Below are positions 29,046 to 38,014 of a stretch of DNA of 64,000 nt, one piece after another. The stretch's first letter is position 1. Every line of letters starts with the position of its first letter. The stretch is from positions 1-64,000 of the forward strand of contig NZ_JAERQE010000018.1 in NCBI RefSeq assembly GCF_016734765.1. Reading direction: 5' to 3'. The notes under the pieces are model-generated. The model did not search any database, was not told where the DNA came from, and saw nothing but the letters and a program-made list of their open reading frames with translations. This DNA comes from Microvirga soli. Its GTDB lineage: Bacteria > Pseudomonadota > Alphaproteobacteria > Rhizobiales > Beijerinckiaceae. The translations under genes were made by a program, and so were the position numbers.

Positions 29046-29060
29046 TTAACAGCCCGTTAA
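29046..29060. promoter_or_regulatory. CtrA-binding box 2
   Basis: TTAACAGCCCGTTAAC contains TTAA-N7-TTAAC, an exact match to the extended CtrA consensus. A further TTAA lies 6 bases on (29067-29070) and another just before (29039-29042), so several half-sites are stacked. Confidence 0.8.
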
Positions 29061-29213
29061 CGAAGGTTAACCAAACCTGAATCAAATCCTTGGCCCTGAT
29101 TCGTGCCTGATTCTCCCAGAAGGCTGATTCCAAGCTCACACAACCGGGAGCCCTGTTGATGGTTCGGCCTGAATCCCACAGGGGCTTTTGCTGGACCTCT
29201 GACTCCAGGCGTT

Positions 29214-29222
29214 TTATCCACA
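29214..29222 (+). promoter_or_regulatory. DnaA box
   Basis: TTATCCACA, a perfect match to the strong DnaA-binding consensus. Weaker partial matches (CCGTCCACA at 28955, CGGTCCACA at 28966) lie on the hemE side. Confidence 0.85.
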
Positions 29223-29237
29223 CTCATCGACTCCCCG

Positions 29238-29343
29238 TGCATCGGACCCAAAAGTGGTTTCCACTTTTGGGATCCATTCGATGCACTACTCTTAAACGGC
29301 ACATCGTTCGGAGCGGAAAACCGGGTCCACTTTTCCGCACGAT
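29238..29343. repeat. Two AAAGTGG-type palindromes inside the origin region
   Basis: The first (29238-29285) has a perfect 11-bp inner stem CCCAAAAGTGG/CCACTTTTGGG and outer arms TGCATCG/CGATGCA. The second (29303-29343) has arms ATCGT/ACGAT and GCGGAAAA/TTTTCCGC. Related elements occur at 36749-36771 and 49177-49225. They lie immediately upstream of ppsR and could affect its promoter or origin structure. Confidence 0.7.
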
Positions 29344-29368
29344 GGGCCAGACGTGGAGACATCGGGCC

Positions 29369-30199
29369 GTGGGACGCAGCTATTTTCATCTCCATCTCGT
29401 CTCCGACTCGACGGGTGAAACCCTGATCACCGTCGCCCGCGCGGTGGTGGCGCAATACGAGGGCGTGGCTGCCATCGAGCATGTCTATCCGCTCGTGCGC
29501 TCCAACACCCAGTTGGAGCGGGTGATCCACGAGATCGAGACCGCGCCCGGCATCGTGCTCTACACCCTGGTGGAGCAGGACCTCGCCAGCCGCCTGGAAG
29601 AGGTCTGCCGCGCCACCGGCTCGCCGCATCTCTCCGTGCTCGAGCCGGTCCACGCCCTGCTCTCCTCCTATCTCGGCACGCACTCGACCGCGCGGCCCGG
29701 CGCCCAGCACATGCTGAACGCCGAGTATTTCAAGCGCATCGACGCCATGAACTTCACGCTCCTGCACGATGACGGACATTTGCCGCACGATCTCGACGAC
29801 GCGGACGTGATTCTGGTGGGCGTGAGCCGCACCTCGAAGACGCCGACCTCCATCTATCTCGCCAATCGCGGTCTCAAGACCGCCAACATCCCCCTCGTGC
29901 CCGGCGTGCCGCCACCGGCGATCCTGGAGACGGCCAAGACCGCGCTGATCGTCGGCCTCGTAGCGACGCCCGAGCGCATCGTGCAGATCCGGCAGAACCG
30001 GCTGCTCAGCCTGAACGCCGACGACGACACCTCTTACGTGGACCGCGAGGCCGTGGCCGAGGAGCTGGCGGCCTCCCGGCGGCTCTTTGCCCGCAACGGC
30101 TGGCCGGTGATCGACGTGACCCGCCGCTCCATCGAGGAGACGGCGGCCGCGATCATCGATCACTACCGCGACCGCCGCCAGCGCCTGAACGCGAGTTGA
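29369..30199 (+). CDS. Pyruvate, phosphate dikinase regulatory protein (PPSR/DUF299)
   Basis: A 276-residue bifunctional serine/threonine kinase and phosphorylase that inactivates and reactivates pyruvate phosphate dikinase or PEP synthase. It starts with [14 protein letters not shown] and has the P-loop [16 protein letters not shown] near 150. The GTG at 29369 is favoured: GGAG lies upstream and the length fits the family; ATGs further upstream run through the origin repeats. It is the first rightward gene from oriC and leads a ppsR-maf-aroE-coaE-dnaQ cluster conserved in rhizobia. Confidence 0.92.
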   Translation: MGRSYFHLHLVSDSTGETLITVARAVVAQYEGVAAIEHVYPLVRSNTQLERVIHEIETAPGIVLYTLVEQDLASRLEEVCRATGSPHLSVLEPVHALLSSYLGTHSTARPGAQHMLNAEYFKRIDAMNFTLLHDDGHLPHDLDDADVILVGVSRTSKTPTSIYLANRGLKTANIPLVPGVPPPAILETAKTALIVGLVATPERIVQIRQNRLLSLNADDDTSYVDREAVAEELAASRRLFARNGWPVIDVTRRSIEETAAAIIDHYRDRRQRLNAS

Positions 30200-30202
30200 G
30201 CC

Positions 30203-30820
30203 ATGCCCGCCCTCTGGACCCACTCGGACAAGCTGCTGCTGGCCTCCACCAGCGCCACCCGGCTGACCCTGCTCGTGAGTGCGGGGCTTTTCGTCGAAAC
30301 GCAGAATTCCAGCATCGATGAGCGGGCGGTCGAGGAGGCCGCCGCGCACGAGGGCCTCGACCCGCCGTCGCTCGCCGCACGGCTTGCGGCCGAGAAGGCC
30401 CTGGCGGTCAGCCGCCGCCATCCGGACAGGGTGGTGCTCGGGGCCGACCAGGTGCTTTCCTGCGACGCGCAAGTGTTTCACAAGCCGGCTGATCGCGACG
30501 CCGCGCATGCCAAGCTCAAGCGCCTCGCCGGACGGCGGCATTCTCTTCATTCCGCCGGGGCGCTCGCCATCGGCGGGCAGGTGGTCGAGCGCTTCTCAGG
30601 CACCGCCCATCTCACCCTGCGGCCCCTGACGGACGAGGCCATTGCGCTCTATCTCGACCTCGCCGGTCCCGATGCGCTCAAAAGCGTCGGCGTTTACCAG
30701 CTCGAAGGGTTTGGCATCCATCTGTTCGAAGCGGTCGAGGGAGATCACTCGACGATCCTGGGACTCCCCCTGCTGCCGCTTCTCGCCGCCCTGCGCCGTC
30801 TCGGCTGCCTGGCTCTTTAG
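30203..30820 (+). CDS. maf: Maf-family nucleotide pyrophosphatase
   Basis: A 205-residue Maf protein that hydrolyses non-canonical or excess nucleoside triphosphates (house-cleaning) and has been linked to division arrest. It has LLLASTSATRLTLL at the N-terminus, the core VVLGADQVLSCD, and KSVGVYQLEGFG near the C-terminus. Three bases separate it from ppsR, so it is in the same operon. Substrate preference (dTTP/UTP or m7GTP) cannot be settled by eye. Confidence 0.92.
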   Translation: MPALWTHSDKLLLASTSATRLTLLVSAGLFVETQNSSIDERAVEEAAAHEGLDPPSLAARLAAEKALAVSRRHPDRVVLGADQVLSCDAQVFHKPADRDAAHAKLKRLAGRRHSLHSAGALAIGGQVVERFSGTAHLTLRPLTDEAIALYLDLAGPDALKSVGVYQLEGFGIHLFEAVEGDHSTILGLPLLPLLAALRRLGCLAL

Positions 30821-30833
30821 GACTTGAGAATTC

Positions 30834-31682
30834 ATGACGAAGGCCTTCGTCGTCGGCCACCCGATCAAGCATTCGCGTTCGCCCCTGATCCACGGCCACT
30901 GGCTTAAAGCCTACGGTCTCGACGGATCCTATGAGCGCATCGATGTGGCGCCTGTGGATTTCGGGGATTTTTTGACAGGCTTCCACGCGCAGGGCTTCGC
31001 GGGCGGGAACGTGACGCTGCCGCACAAAGAGGCAGCCTTCCTCGGCGTCGCCCGCAGGACCGAGCGGGCGCAGCGCGTCGGCGCGGTCAACACCCTCTGG
31101 GTTGAGGATGGCGTGCTCTGGGGCGACAACACCGATGCCCTCGGGTTCATCGGCAATCTCGATGCCAGTCTGGGGACAGGCTGGGAACAGGATGTGGAGA
31201 CCGCCCTCGTGCTCGGCGCCGGCGGTGCCGCCCGCGCCGTGGTGGCGGGCCTTCAGGACCGGCCCCTCAAGCGCATCTTCGTGGCCAACCGCACTGGGTC
31301 GAAAGCGGAGGACCTCGCCCGCGATCTCAGGCCGGGCAGCTCGGTGTTGATCGAGACCGCCGCATGGGAAGCGCTCGGGCGCGTAGTCCCCCATGCCCAA
31401 CTCATCGTCAACACCACGTCGCTCGGCATGGCCGGCCAGCCGCCGCTGGCCATCGACCTGTCCCGCGCGCCCCGCAATGCCGTGGTGACGGACATCGTCT
31501 ACGTGCCCCTGGAAACCCCTCTCCTGGCTGCCGCTGCAGCACAGAACCTGCGAACCGTCGACGGTCTCGGCATGCTGCTGCACCAGGCCGCCCCCGGCTT
31601 CCGGCGCTGGTTCGGCGTCACGCCGGAGGTCACGCCTGCCTTAAGGGCCCTAATCCTCGCCGATATCGAGGGCGCCCGATGA
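30834..31682 (+). CDS. aroE: Shikimate dehydrogenase
   Basis: A 282-residue NADP-dependent enzyme reducing 3-dehydroshikimate in aromatic amino-acid synthesis. Substrate-binding motifs [12 protein letters not shown] (residues 9-20) and [11 protein letters not shown] (catalytic Lys) are intact, and [10 protein letters not shown] marks the nucleotide-binding loop. It overlaps coaE by 4 bases (ATGA). Confidence 0.96.
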   Translation: MTKAFVVGHPIKHSRSPLIHGHWLKAYGLDGSYERIDVAPVDFGDFLTGFHAQGFAGGNVTLPHKEAAFLGVARRTERAQRVGAVNTLWVEDGVLWGDNTDALGFIGNLDASLGTGWEQDVETALVLGAGGAARAVVAGLQDRPLKRIFVANRTGSKAEDLARDLRPGSSVLIETAAWEALGRVVPHAQLIVNTTSLGMAGQPPLAIDLSRAPRNAVVTDIVYVPLETPLLAAAAAQNLRTVDGLGMLLHQAAPGFRRWFGVTPEVTPALRALILADIEGAR

Positions 31683-32281
31683 CCTTCGTGATCGGGCTCA
31701 CCGGCTCCATCGGCATGGGCAAGTCGGCCACGGCCGATCTCTTTCGGACACTGGGTGTTCCGGTCCACGATGCCGACGCCACCGTGCACAGGCTCTATCG
31801 CGGCCGGGCCGTGCCCCTCATCGGGAAGGCGTTTCCCGGCACGGTGGCGGACGGTGCCGTCGATCGCACCAAGCTCGGAGCGGCGGTTCTCAACAGCCCG
31901 GAGCGCATGAAGCAGCTCGAAGCCATCGTGCATCCGCTGGTGCGGGAGGAAGAGGAGAATTTTCTCGCGCGCGTTTCGGCTTCGCCCATCGCCGTGCTCG
32001 ACATTCCCCTGCTGTTCGAGACCGGAGGTGAAACGCGCTGCGACACCGTCCTCGTGGTCACGGCACCGGCCGAGGTTCAGCGCGAGCGCGTGCTTGCCCG
32101 ACCTGGCATGACGGCGGAGAAATTTTCTGCCATCCTGGCCAAGCAGATGCCCGACGCGGAAAAGCGTCGGCGCGCACATTTCCTGGTCGACACCAGCCGC
32201 GGCTTTTCTTCCGCCGAGGTCCAGGTGCGTTCCATCCTTGCATGCCTCGCCGGCCGTCCCGGACGGCGGCACCGTTTTTGA
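31679..32281 (+). CDS. coaE: Dephospho-CoA kinase
   Basis: A 200-residue kinase catalysing the final step of coenzyme A synthesis. The P-loop [17 protein letters not shown] lies at the N-terminus, followed by [12 protein letters not shown] and the conserved [20 protein letters not shown] lid region. The start overlaps the aroE stop. The upstream CoA enzyme coaA is 8 kb away in this window. Length is normal. Confidence 0.96.
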   Translation: MTFVIGLTGSIGMGKSATADLFRTLGVPVHDADATVHRLYRGRAVPLIGKAFPGTVADGAVDRTKLGAAVLNSPERMKQLEAIVHPLVREEEENFLARVSASPIAVLDIPLLFETGGETRCDTVLVVTAPAEVQRERVLARPGMTAEKFSAILAKQMPDAEKRRRAHFLVDTSRGFSSAEVQVRSILACLAGRPGRRHRF

Positions 32282-32294
32282 TGAAGAGTTTTTG

Positions 32295-33017
32295 ATGTCA
32301 CGTGAAATCGTTCTCGATACCGAAACCACCGGCACCAGTCATGCAAGCGGCGACCGGGTGATCGAAATCGGCTGCGTGGAGATGCTCAACCACATCCCGA
32401 CAGGCAAGAGCTATCACGTCTACATCAACCCGGAACGCCCGGTCTCGGCCGGCGCTTTCGCGGTGCACGGGCTCTCGGACGAGTTCCTGACCGACAAGCC
32501 GGTCTTTGCCACGATTGCGGATGAGTTCATGGATTTCGTCGCCGATGCCCGGCTCGTCATCCACAATGCGGCCTTCGATGTCGGCTTCCTGAATGCGGAA
32601 CTCGCCCGCACCGGGCACCCGCAGTTCAACCTCGCCGACGCAATCGATACGCTCTCGATGGCTCGGCGCAGGCATCCGGGCGCGGCCAATAACCTCGATG
32701 CGCTGTGCACCCGCTATGGGATCGACAATTCCCGGCGCACCAAGCACGGGGCGCTCCTCGACGCCGAGATCCTGGCCGAAGTCTATATCGAGCTGATCGG
32801 CGGTCGGCAGGTGGGCTTCGACCTGTCGCTACAGCCCTCGGCCCGCCGCAGTGCCGCGGCGGCGGAACGGGCCGCCCGCAATGCTCAGCCACGCACCCTC
32901 ATCTCCCGCCTGACGGAGGCCGAGCGCGCCGCTCACGACGCCTTCATCCAGTCCATCGGGCCGAGCGCGATCTGGCGCGAGTACCTCGGCGAGACGAAGC
33001 CGGAAGCTTCCTCCTAA
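32295..33017 (+). CDS. dnaQ: DNA polymerase III epsilon subunit (proofreading exonuclease)
   Basis: A 240-residue DEDDh 3'-5' exonuclease. Exo I is IVLDTETTG (D8, E10), Exo II is VIHNAAFDVGFLNAEL, and Exo III is HGALLDAEILAEVYIEL with the catalytic His and Asp. It proofreads within the replicative polymerase. The ATG at 32295 starts at the conserved domain, 13 bases after the coaE stop, so it ends the ppsR operon. Length is typical. Confidence 0.96.
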   Translation: MSREIVLDTETTGTSHASGDRVIEIGCVEMLNHIPTGKSYHVYINPERPVSAGAFAVHGLSDEFLTDKPVFATIADEFMDFVADARLVIHNAAFDVGFLNAELARTGHPQFNLADAIDTLSMARRRHPGAANNLDALCTRYGIDNSRRTKHGALLDAEILAEVYIELIGGRQVGFDLSLQPSARRSAAAAERAARNAQPRTLISRLTEAERAAHDAFIQSIGPSAIWREYLGETKPEASS

Positions 33018-33052
33018 GAGGATAAAAATCTCACGGCGTAGAGTCACAAAAA

Positions 33053-33080
33053 ATCGGGCGAAGCTTTCGCCTCGCCCGAT
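33053..33080 (-). terminator. Intrinsic terminator of secB
   Basis: Hairpin arms ATCGGGCGA/TCGCCCGAT. On the minus strand it is followed by TTTTTTGTG, so it terminates secB. It also stands after dnaQ on the plus strand but with a weaker T-tract. Confidence 0.75.
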
Positions 33081-33107
33081 CTGAAAAACCAATGCTCGCG
33101 CGTCAGC

Positions 33108-33590
33108 TTACGACAGCGTCTGACCGGCGCCGTTCTCCTGGCCCTGCACCTCGGCGGCGCGCTGGCGGTAGAGGGCCACGAAATCGATCGGGTCGATGTA
33201 GAGGGGCGGGAAGCCGCCGTTGCGCACCGCATCGGCCACCATCTGGCGGGCGAAGGGGAACAGCAGGCGCGGGCACTCGATCATCACCACCGGGTGCAGC
33301 TGCTCCTGCGGGATGTTCTGGATGCGGAACACGCCCGAATAGGTGAGCTCGAAGGCGAACAGCACGTCCTTGCCGCCGATCTTGGCATCGCCCTCGAGGG
33401 TGAGGTCGATCTCGAAATCCGCCTCAGCGAGCTGCTTGGCGTTCACGTTGACCTGCAGGTTGATCTGCGGGCCTTCCGTCTGCTGCTGCAGGGAGCGGGG
33501 GGCGTTGGGGTTCTCGAAGGAGAAATCCTTGCAGTATTGCGCAAGGGCGTTCAGCAAAGGCGCTGCGTTGTTTGCCGCATTGTCGGCCAT
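33108..33590 (-). CDS. secB: Protein-export chaperone SecB
   Basis: A 160-residue tetrameric chaperone that holds preproteins unfolded and delivers them to SecA. Family features include [30 protein letters not shown] and the C-terminal [32 protein letters not shown]. The start at 33590 (MADNAANNA) is chosen over an upstream Arg-rich extension. It converges on dnaQ, as in many rhizobia. Confidence 0.95.
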   Translation of the reverse strand: MADNAANNAAPLLNALAQYCKDFSFENPNAPRSLQQQTEGPQINLQVNVNAKQLAEADFEIDLTLEGDAKIGGKDVLFAFELTYSGVFRIQNIPQEQLHPVVMIECPRLLFPFARQMVADAVRNGGFPPLYIDPIDFVALYRQRAAEVQGQENGAGQTLS

Positions 33591-33852
33591 GGTGTGGTGC
33601 TCCCTAGGGGTGTCTCGTCGGGCCCGGGCGGAACGCCTCGTCAAGCGGAGCGTCTGCGGCGGCGGGCCATGGATCTTCGCGCTACCATGCTTCTCATGAG
33701 GGAAGCAAGATTTTGAGCCAACTCATTCGCTTGTCGGGGGCAGAGGTGGATGTTACGACCTCAAGACCCCATATGCGAAGGATGACACCTTCACCTCCTC
33801 GACACAACGTCCGGCAGCAACCGGGCGCGGGCAGGCTCACAACGGATCGACG

Positions 33853-34575
33853 ATGCAGGATTCCTTCGACATCACGACCCTCATTTTCATTGTTCTTGCC
33901 GTATTCGTAATCTGGCGTCTCCGCTCGGTGCTGGGACAGAAAACCGGAAGCGAACAGCCGCCCTTCGATCCCATGTCACGCCGGGATGCCCCCTTACGCC
34001 CAGGCAATGCGCCGGCCGAGCCCGATCACAATGTGGTGCGCCTTCCCGGAGCCAATGGCCCCCGTCCCGCCGCCGAGGTTCCTCCAGCCGAGCGCTGGAA
34101 GGGCATTGCCGAGCCCGGCACGCCCACGGCCCAGGCGCTTGACGGCATCGCTCGTATCGAGCCGGCGTTCGATGCCGCCGAATTTTTGGAGGGGGCCAAA
34201 TCCGCCTACGAGATGATCGTCACGGCTTTCGCCCAGGGCGACCGCAACACCCTCAAGGATCTCCTCTCCCGGGAGGTCTATGAGGGCTTCGAGCGGGCGA
34301 TCACCGAGCGCGAGCGCCGGGGCGAGACGGTGGAGACCACCTTCGTGTCCATCGACAAGGCCGAGATGGCCGGGGCCGAGCTCCAGGGCAAGAACGCCCA
34401 GGTGGTGGTGCGTTTCCTGTCCAAGCTGATCACCGCCACCCGCGATACCTCCGGCGCTGTCGTGGATGGCAGCCTCGAGACCGTGGCCGACGTCACCGAC
34501 GTGTGGACCTTTGCCCGTACGCTGGGCAGCCGCGACCCGAACTGGCTGCTTGTTGCGACCGAAGCGGGGCAATGA
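33853..34575 (+). CDS. Tim44-like domain protein
   Basis: A 240-residue protein with one N-terminal membrane helix (TLIFIVLAVFVIWRLRSVLG), a Pro-rich linker, and a C-terminal Tim44/TimA domain from about 105 (EFLEGAKSAYEMIVTAFAQG; DLLSREVYEGFERAI). The bacterial homologues of mitochondrial Tim44 are inner-membrane proteins of uncertain role. The stop codon overlaps the start of mltA (ATGA), and smr follows, a conserved rhizobial operon divergent from secB. Confidence 0.9.
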   Translation: MQDSFDITTLIFIVLAVFVIWRLRSVLGQKTGSEQPPFDPMSRRDAPLRPGNAPAEPDHNVVRLPGANGPRPAAEVPPAERWKGIAEPGTPTAQALDGIARIEPAFDAAEFLEGAKSAYEMIVTAFAQGDRNTLKDLLSREVYEGFERAITERERRGETVETTFVSIDKAEMAGAELQGKNAQVVVRFLSKLITATRDTSGAVVDGSLETVADVTDVWTFARTLGSRDPNWLLVATEAGQ

Positions 34576-35756
34576 GGGATGCCGGGCGGGTCCTTGTCGC
34601 CTGTCTTGCTGCCAGTCTCCTCACCTGGACGCTGAGCATGTCCGATGCCGTGGCCGGACCGTCCCTGAAGGATCACGCGCGCCTGGAGCCCCTCGCCTTC
34701 CAGGATCTCTCCGGCTGGGAGGCGGACGATCACGCCGCCGCCTTTCAGGCCTTCCTGCGCTCCTGCCGGGCCCTTGAGGCCGCGTCCGCCGAACTGCGGC
34801 CGGCGCAATCGCCTCAAAGGGACCTTCTCGCAGTCTGCCGCGAAGCCCTGAAGACGCCCGAGGCCGGAAAGGCCGAGGCGAAACGCTTCTTCGAGACCTA
34901 CTTCAGGCCCCATGCGGTGGTGCCCCATACCGGTCAGGGCTTTCTCACCGGCTATTACGAACCCGAGTTTCAGGGCTCGCGCACCCCGGATGCCACCTAC
35001 CGGGTTCCCCTCCTCGACCGGCCGCAGGATCTCGTCACCATCCCGCAGGGCGAGACCCTACCGGGGATCGAGAAAGGCCTCCAGGCGGCACGGCGCAAGG
35101 CCAAGGGCTACGAGCCCTATCCGGACCGCGCCGCCATCGAGGATGGTGCTCTGGGCGATCTCGCCAAACCCATCGTGTACCTTCGCGAGCCGGGCGAAGC
35201 CTTCATCATCCATGTGCAGGGCTCGGCCCGCATCCGCCTCACGGACGGCTCCGTGATGCGCGTGGCCTATGCCGGGCGCAATGGACGGCCCTACACGTCC
35301 ATCGGCCGGGTGCTGGTGCAGCAGGGCGCGATGGACCTGGAATCCATGACGCTCGCAAAGCTCATGGGCTGGCTGAAGGACCATCCGGAGCCGGCCAAGG
35401 CCCTGATGCGGCAGAATCGATCCTACATCTTCTTCCGCGAGGCCACGGAGCTGGCGCTCGAAGATGGCCCCATCGGCGGGGCAGGCCACCCGCTCGTGCC
35501 CGGCCGGAGCCTTGCCGTCGACCGCTCACTCTGGGCCTATGGTCTGCCGGTCTGGCTCGACGGACAATTGCCCATGACCCTCGACGAGGCGGAGCCGCTT
35601 CAACGGCTCATGATCGCCCAGGATACAGGCTCGGCCATCGTCGGGCCGGCCAGGGGTGATTTCTTCTTTGGCAGCGGCGAGGAGGCGGGTCGCCGCGCTG
35701 GGCTTCTGCGCCATTCCGTGCGCTTCGTGGTCCTGCAGCCCAAACCCCGTTCATGA
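34572..35756 (+). CDS. mltA: Membrane-bound lytic murein transglycosylase A
   Basis: A 394-residue MltA/3D-domain enzyme that cleaves peptidoglycan, leaving anhydromuropeptides. It has an N-terminal signal peptide (VLVACLAASLLTWTLSM), GFLTGYYEPEFQGS, and the C-terminal 3D motif IAQDTGSAIVGPARGDFFFG with conserved acids. The start at 34572 overlaps the previous stop; an upstream in-frame ATG lies inside the Tim44-like gene. No lipobox cysteine stands out, so it may be soluble periplasmic here. Confidence 0.93.
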   Translation: MRDAGRVLVACLAASLLTWTLSMSDAVAGPSLKDHARLEPLAFQDLSGWEADDHAAAFQAFLRSCRALEAASAELRPAQSPQRDLLAVCREALKTPEAGKAEAKRFFETYFRPHAVVPHTGQGFLTGYYEPEFQGSRTPDATYRVPLLDRPQDLVTIPQGETLPGIEKGLQAARRKAKGYEPYPDRAAIEDGALGDLAKPIVYLREPGEAFIIHVQGSARIRLTDGSVMRVAYAGRNGRPYTSIGRVLVQQGAMDLESMTLAKLMGWLKDHPEPAKALMRQNRSYIFFREATELALEDGPIGGAGHPLVPGRSLAVDRSLWAYGLPVWLDGQLPMTLDEAEPLQRLMIAQDTGSAIVGPARGDFFFGSGEEAGRRAGLLRHSVRFVVLQPKPRS

Positions 35757-36319
35757 CCCGCAAAAGCCGCACCCGCCAGCTCAGCCCCGAGGAGAAGCGG
35801 CTCTGGTCCCATGTGGCCCGGCATGTGAAGCCCATGCAGGGCAAGGCCCTGCCGCCGGAGCCGGAGCCTGAGGCAGCGCCCGCTCAGCCCCCTGCCCCGC
35901 CGAAGACGAAACTCCCACCGGCTCTGCCCCCTCTTCCCCCATCGAAACCTGCCGTGCCGCCCATGGCTCCGGTGGAGCGCAAGACGCTTCAGGCCCTGCG
36001 CCGGGGCCGCAAGGATGTGGACAGCGTCATCGATCTGCACGGAATGCGCCAGGAAGAGGCGCATTTCGCCCTGCTGAGCTTCCTGCATCGCGCGCAGGGC
36101 TCCGGCCATGCTCTCGTTCTGGTGATCACCGGCAAAGGGGGTGCTGCGGTAAGCAATGGTTTATTCGAGGAGCGCGGCGTGCTGCGGCGCATGGTGCCGC
36201 ACTGGCTGCGCCTGCCCGATCTGCGCCATCTCGTGATCGGCTTCGAGGAGGCCTCTCCTCAGCATGGCGGATCCGGTGCACTCTATGTCAGGCTCCGCCG
36301 GCGGCGGAGTGTGGGGTAA
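35753..36319 (+). CDS. Smr-domain protein (DUF2027/MutS2-type endonuclease domain)
   Basis: A 188-residue protein with a Pro-rich, basic N-terminal half (35-70) and a C-terminal Smr domain (VIDLHGMRQEEAHFALLSFL; VLVITGKGG; SPQHGGSGALYVRLRR). Smr domains nick DNA or RNA and appear alone or fused to MutS2. Start overlaps the mltA stop by 4 bases. Specific role unknown. Confidence 0.9.
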   Translation: MTRKSRTRQLSPEEKRLWSHVARHVKPMQGKALPPEPEPEAAPAQPPAPPKTKLPPALPPLPPSKPAVPPMAPVERKTLQALRRGRKDVDSVIDLHGMRQEEAHFALLSFLHRAQGSGHALVLVITGKGGAAVSNGLFEERGVLRRMVPHWLRLPDLRHLVIGFEEASPQHGGSGALYVRLRRRRSVG

Positions 36320-36323
36320 ACCA

Positions 36324-36737
36324 ATGACTCCCTTCGGTGAACGGGTGCGGCAGCTGCGCCAGGAGCGCGGACGCATGTTGAAGGACATGGCCGCGCATCT
36401 CGGCGTGTCGAGCGCCTATCTCTCGGCGCTGGAGCGCGGCGAGCGCGGCAAGCCCACCTGGACGCTCATCCAGGGCGTGCTGCAGTACTTCCACATCATC
36501 TGGGACGAGGCCGACGAGCTCACGCGGCTGGCCGACCTCTCCGATCCCCGGGTAAAGATCGACACGGCCAACACGGATCCCAAGGCCACGCTCCTGGCCA
36601 ATCGTCTTGCGCGGGAGATCCGGGGCCTGACCCCCGATGAGCTTGATGAGATGCTCGCCGTTCTCGATCGGGTGCAGGAGGGAAAAGTCGCTTGCGCTGT
36701 GCCGAGCGATGCCCAGGCACCCGTCTCGCCGCGGTAG
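36324..36737 (+). CDS. XRE-family helix-turn-helix regulator
   Basis: A 137-residue DNA-binding protein. A Cro/C1-type HTH fills residues about 4-65 (GERVRQLRQERGRMLKDMAAHLGVSSAYLSALERGER, split by helices), followed by a short acidic helical tail (GLTPDELDEMLAVLDRVQEG). It is 4 bases after the Smr gene and so probably belongs to the same operon. Target genes unknown. Confidence 0.88.
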   Translation: MTPFGERVRQLRQERGRMLKDMAAHLGVSSAYLSALERGERGKPTWTLIQGVLQYFHIIWDEADELTRLADLSDPRVKIDTANTDPKATLLANRLAREIRGLTPDELDEMLAVLDRVQEGKVACAVPSDAQAPVSPR

Positions 36738-36748
36738 GAATCCCATCT

Positions 36749-36771
36749 CTGAAAGTGGACGGCACTTTCAG
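36749..36771. repeat. AAAGTG-type palindrome
   Basis: Arms CTGAAAGTG/CACTTTCAG, followed by GGATCCATTTGATGC, which resembles the right flank of the 29238-29285 palindrome at the origin. It lies between the XRE regulator and the PfkB kinase. Confidence 0.55.
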
Positions 36772-36859
36772 GATCCATTTGATGCTCAAAGCCCTAAGAG
36801 CTTGACCTCCCCTGCCCCGGATGCGAAAGCGCCCCGTCATTTCATAACCCCGGTGGCTC

Positions 36860-37861
36860 ATGTCCCAGACCCGCATCGACGTTCTTACCCTCGGCAACGC
36901 CATCGTTGACGTGCTCGCCCATACGGACGAGGCCTTCCTGCTGCAGAAGAAGGTCCACAAGGGCGCCATGCAGCTCATCGACGAGGCGCGGGCGGAAGAG
37001 CTTTACGGCGACATGGGCCCGGCCATCATCGTGTCGGGAGGCTCCGGCGCCAACACGGCTGCGGGCGCGGCTTCCTTCGGGGTAAAGGCGGGCTTCATCG
37101 GCAAGGTGAAGAACGACGAGACGGGCCGGCTCTTCGCCCACGACCTCAAGGCCATCGACGTCCATTACGACGTGACACCGGCACAAGAGGGACCGGCCAC
37201 GGCGCGCAGCTTCATCCTGGTGACGCCGGACGGCGAGCGCACCATGAACACCTATCTCGGCGCCTGCCAGAACCTCACCCCCGACGACGTGAACCCGGAC
37301 ACGGTGCGCGCCTCTCAAATCGTCTATCTCGAAGGCTATCTCTGGGATCCGCCGGCCGCCAAGGAAGCCTTCCGCAAGGCCGTGAAGATTGCCCATGAGG
37401 CGGGAAACAAGGTGGCGCTCACCTTGTCCGACGCCTTCTGCGTCGACCGCTACCGCGACGAGTTCCTCGGCCTCATGCGCGACGGCAGCCTCGACATCCT
37501 CTTCGCCAACATCCACGAGCTGCAGAGCCTCTACGGCACATCGGATGCCGACACGGCACTGGCGGCGCTGCGTGAGGAAAACGTGCTCGGGGCCATCACC
37601 CGCTCAGCCGACGGCGCGCTGATCGTCAGCCGCGGCGAGACGAAGGCCGTGCCGGCCTTCCCCGTGGAGCGCGTGGTCGACACCACCGGCGCCGGCGACC
37701 TCTTCGCTTCGGGCTTCCTGGCAGGCCTCGTGAAGAACCTGGATCTCACCGACTGCGCCCGCCTCGGCGGCCTGGCCGCTGCCGAGATCATCAGCCATCT
37801 CGGCGCCCGCCCGCAGGTGAGCCTCAAGGAGATGGCTGAGCAGCAGGGACTGTTGGGCTGA
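36860..37861 (+). CDS. PfkB-family sugar/nucleoside kinase (adenosine-kinase-like)
   Basis: A 333-residue ribokinase-fold enzyme. It has the N-terminal LTLGNAIVDVLAH, the glycine-rich IIVSGGSGANTAAGAASFG, and the C-terminal VVDTTGAGDLFASGFLAG with the catalytic Asp and anion hole (PfkB signature 2). Length and the early-motif spacing resemble alphaproteobacterial adenosine kinases, so adenosine is the likeliest substrate, but other nucleosides or sugars cannot be excluded. It is transcribed alone before a repeat block. Confidence 0.88.
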   Translation: MSQTRIDVLTLGNAIVDVLAHTDEAFLLQKKVHKGAMQLIDEARAEELYGDMGPAIIVSGGSGANTAAGAASFGVKAGFIGKVKNDETGRLFAHDLKAIDVHYDVTPAQEGPATARSFILVTPDGERTMNTYLGACQNLTPDDVNPDTVRASQIVYLEGYLWDPPAAKEAFRKAVKIAHEAGNKVALTLSDAFCVDRYRDEFLGLMRDGSLDILFANIHELQSLYGTSDADTALAALREENVLGAITRSADGALIVSRGETKAVPAFPVERVVDTTGAGDLFASGFLAGLVKNLDLTDCARLGGLAAAEIISHLGARPQVSLKEMAEQQGLLG

Positions 37862-37872
37862 TACTCACCATC

Positions 37873-37968
37873 ATTCCGGGGCCGCGTAGCGGAGCCCGGA
37901 ATCCATAAACACGCCAGTCCCGGAAGACGTGAAACTCTGGTCACCTCTTTCGGGACTGGTGTGTTTAT
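37873..37968. repeat. Two consecutive intergenic palindromes
   Basis: The first, 37873-37902, has arms ATTCCGGG/CCCGGAAT. The second, 37905-37968, has arms ATAAACAC-CCAGTCCCG and CGGGACTGG-GTGTTTAT around a 26-base loop. A smaller hairpin with CCCCGC/GCGGGG follows near 37973-37990. They lie between converging genes. Confidence 0.65.
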
Positions 37969-38014
37969 GGATCCCCGCCTTCGCGGGGATGACACCGGAG
38001 GATAGCGTTGCGGC

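Larger units (their letters stand above)
28895..29233. promoter_or_regulatory. Cluster of eleven CcrM (GANTC) methylation sites
   Basis: GANTC occurs at 28895, 28903, 28911, 28936, 29079, 29098, 29109, 29126, 29171, 29201 and 29229. About one would be expected by chance in 339 bases. Four have the identical context CCTGANTC, suggesting an iterated motif. CcrM methylates this sequence in a cell-cycle-dependent way in alphaproteobacteria. Confidence 0.85.
28876..29368. other. oriC: Predicted chromosomal replication origin (oriC)
   Basis: A 493-base gene-free stretch from which genes diverge on both sides (hemE leftward, ppsR rightward). It contains an A+T-rich segment with three 8-base direct repeats of GAATCT (28893-28917), two TTAA-N7-TTAA boxes for CtrA (28987-29001 and 29046-29060, plus a third near-match with N6 at 29057-29070), one perfect DnaA box (29214-29222) and eleven GANTC methylation sites (28895-29233). 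Location beside hemE and about 9-11 kb from parS fits known alphaproteobacterial origins. Two palindromic repeats occupy its right part. The exact unwinding site is not determined. Confidence 0.85.

Noticed and set aside
29156-29368. Extended N-terminus of ppsR from the ATG at 29156
   Set aside because: It would translate the DnaA box and two palindromes, and adds 71 residues with no family match; the GTG at 29369 gives the normal length.
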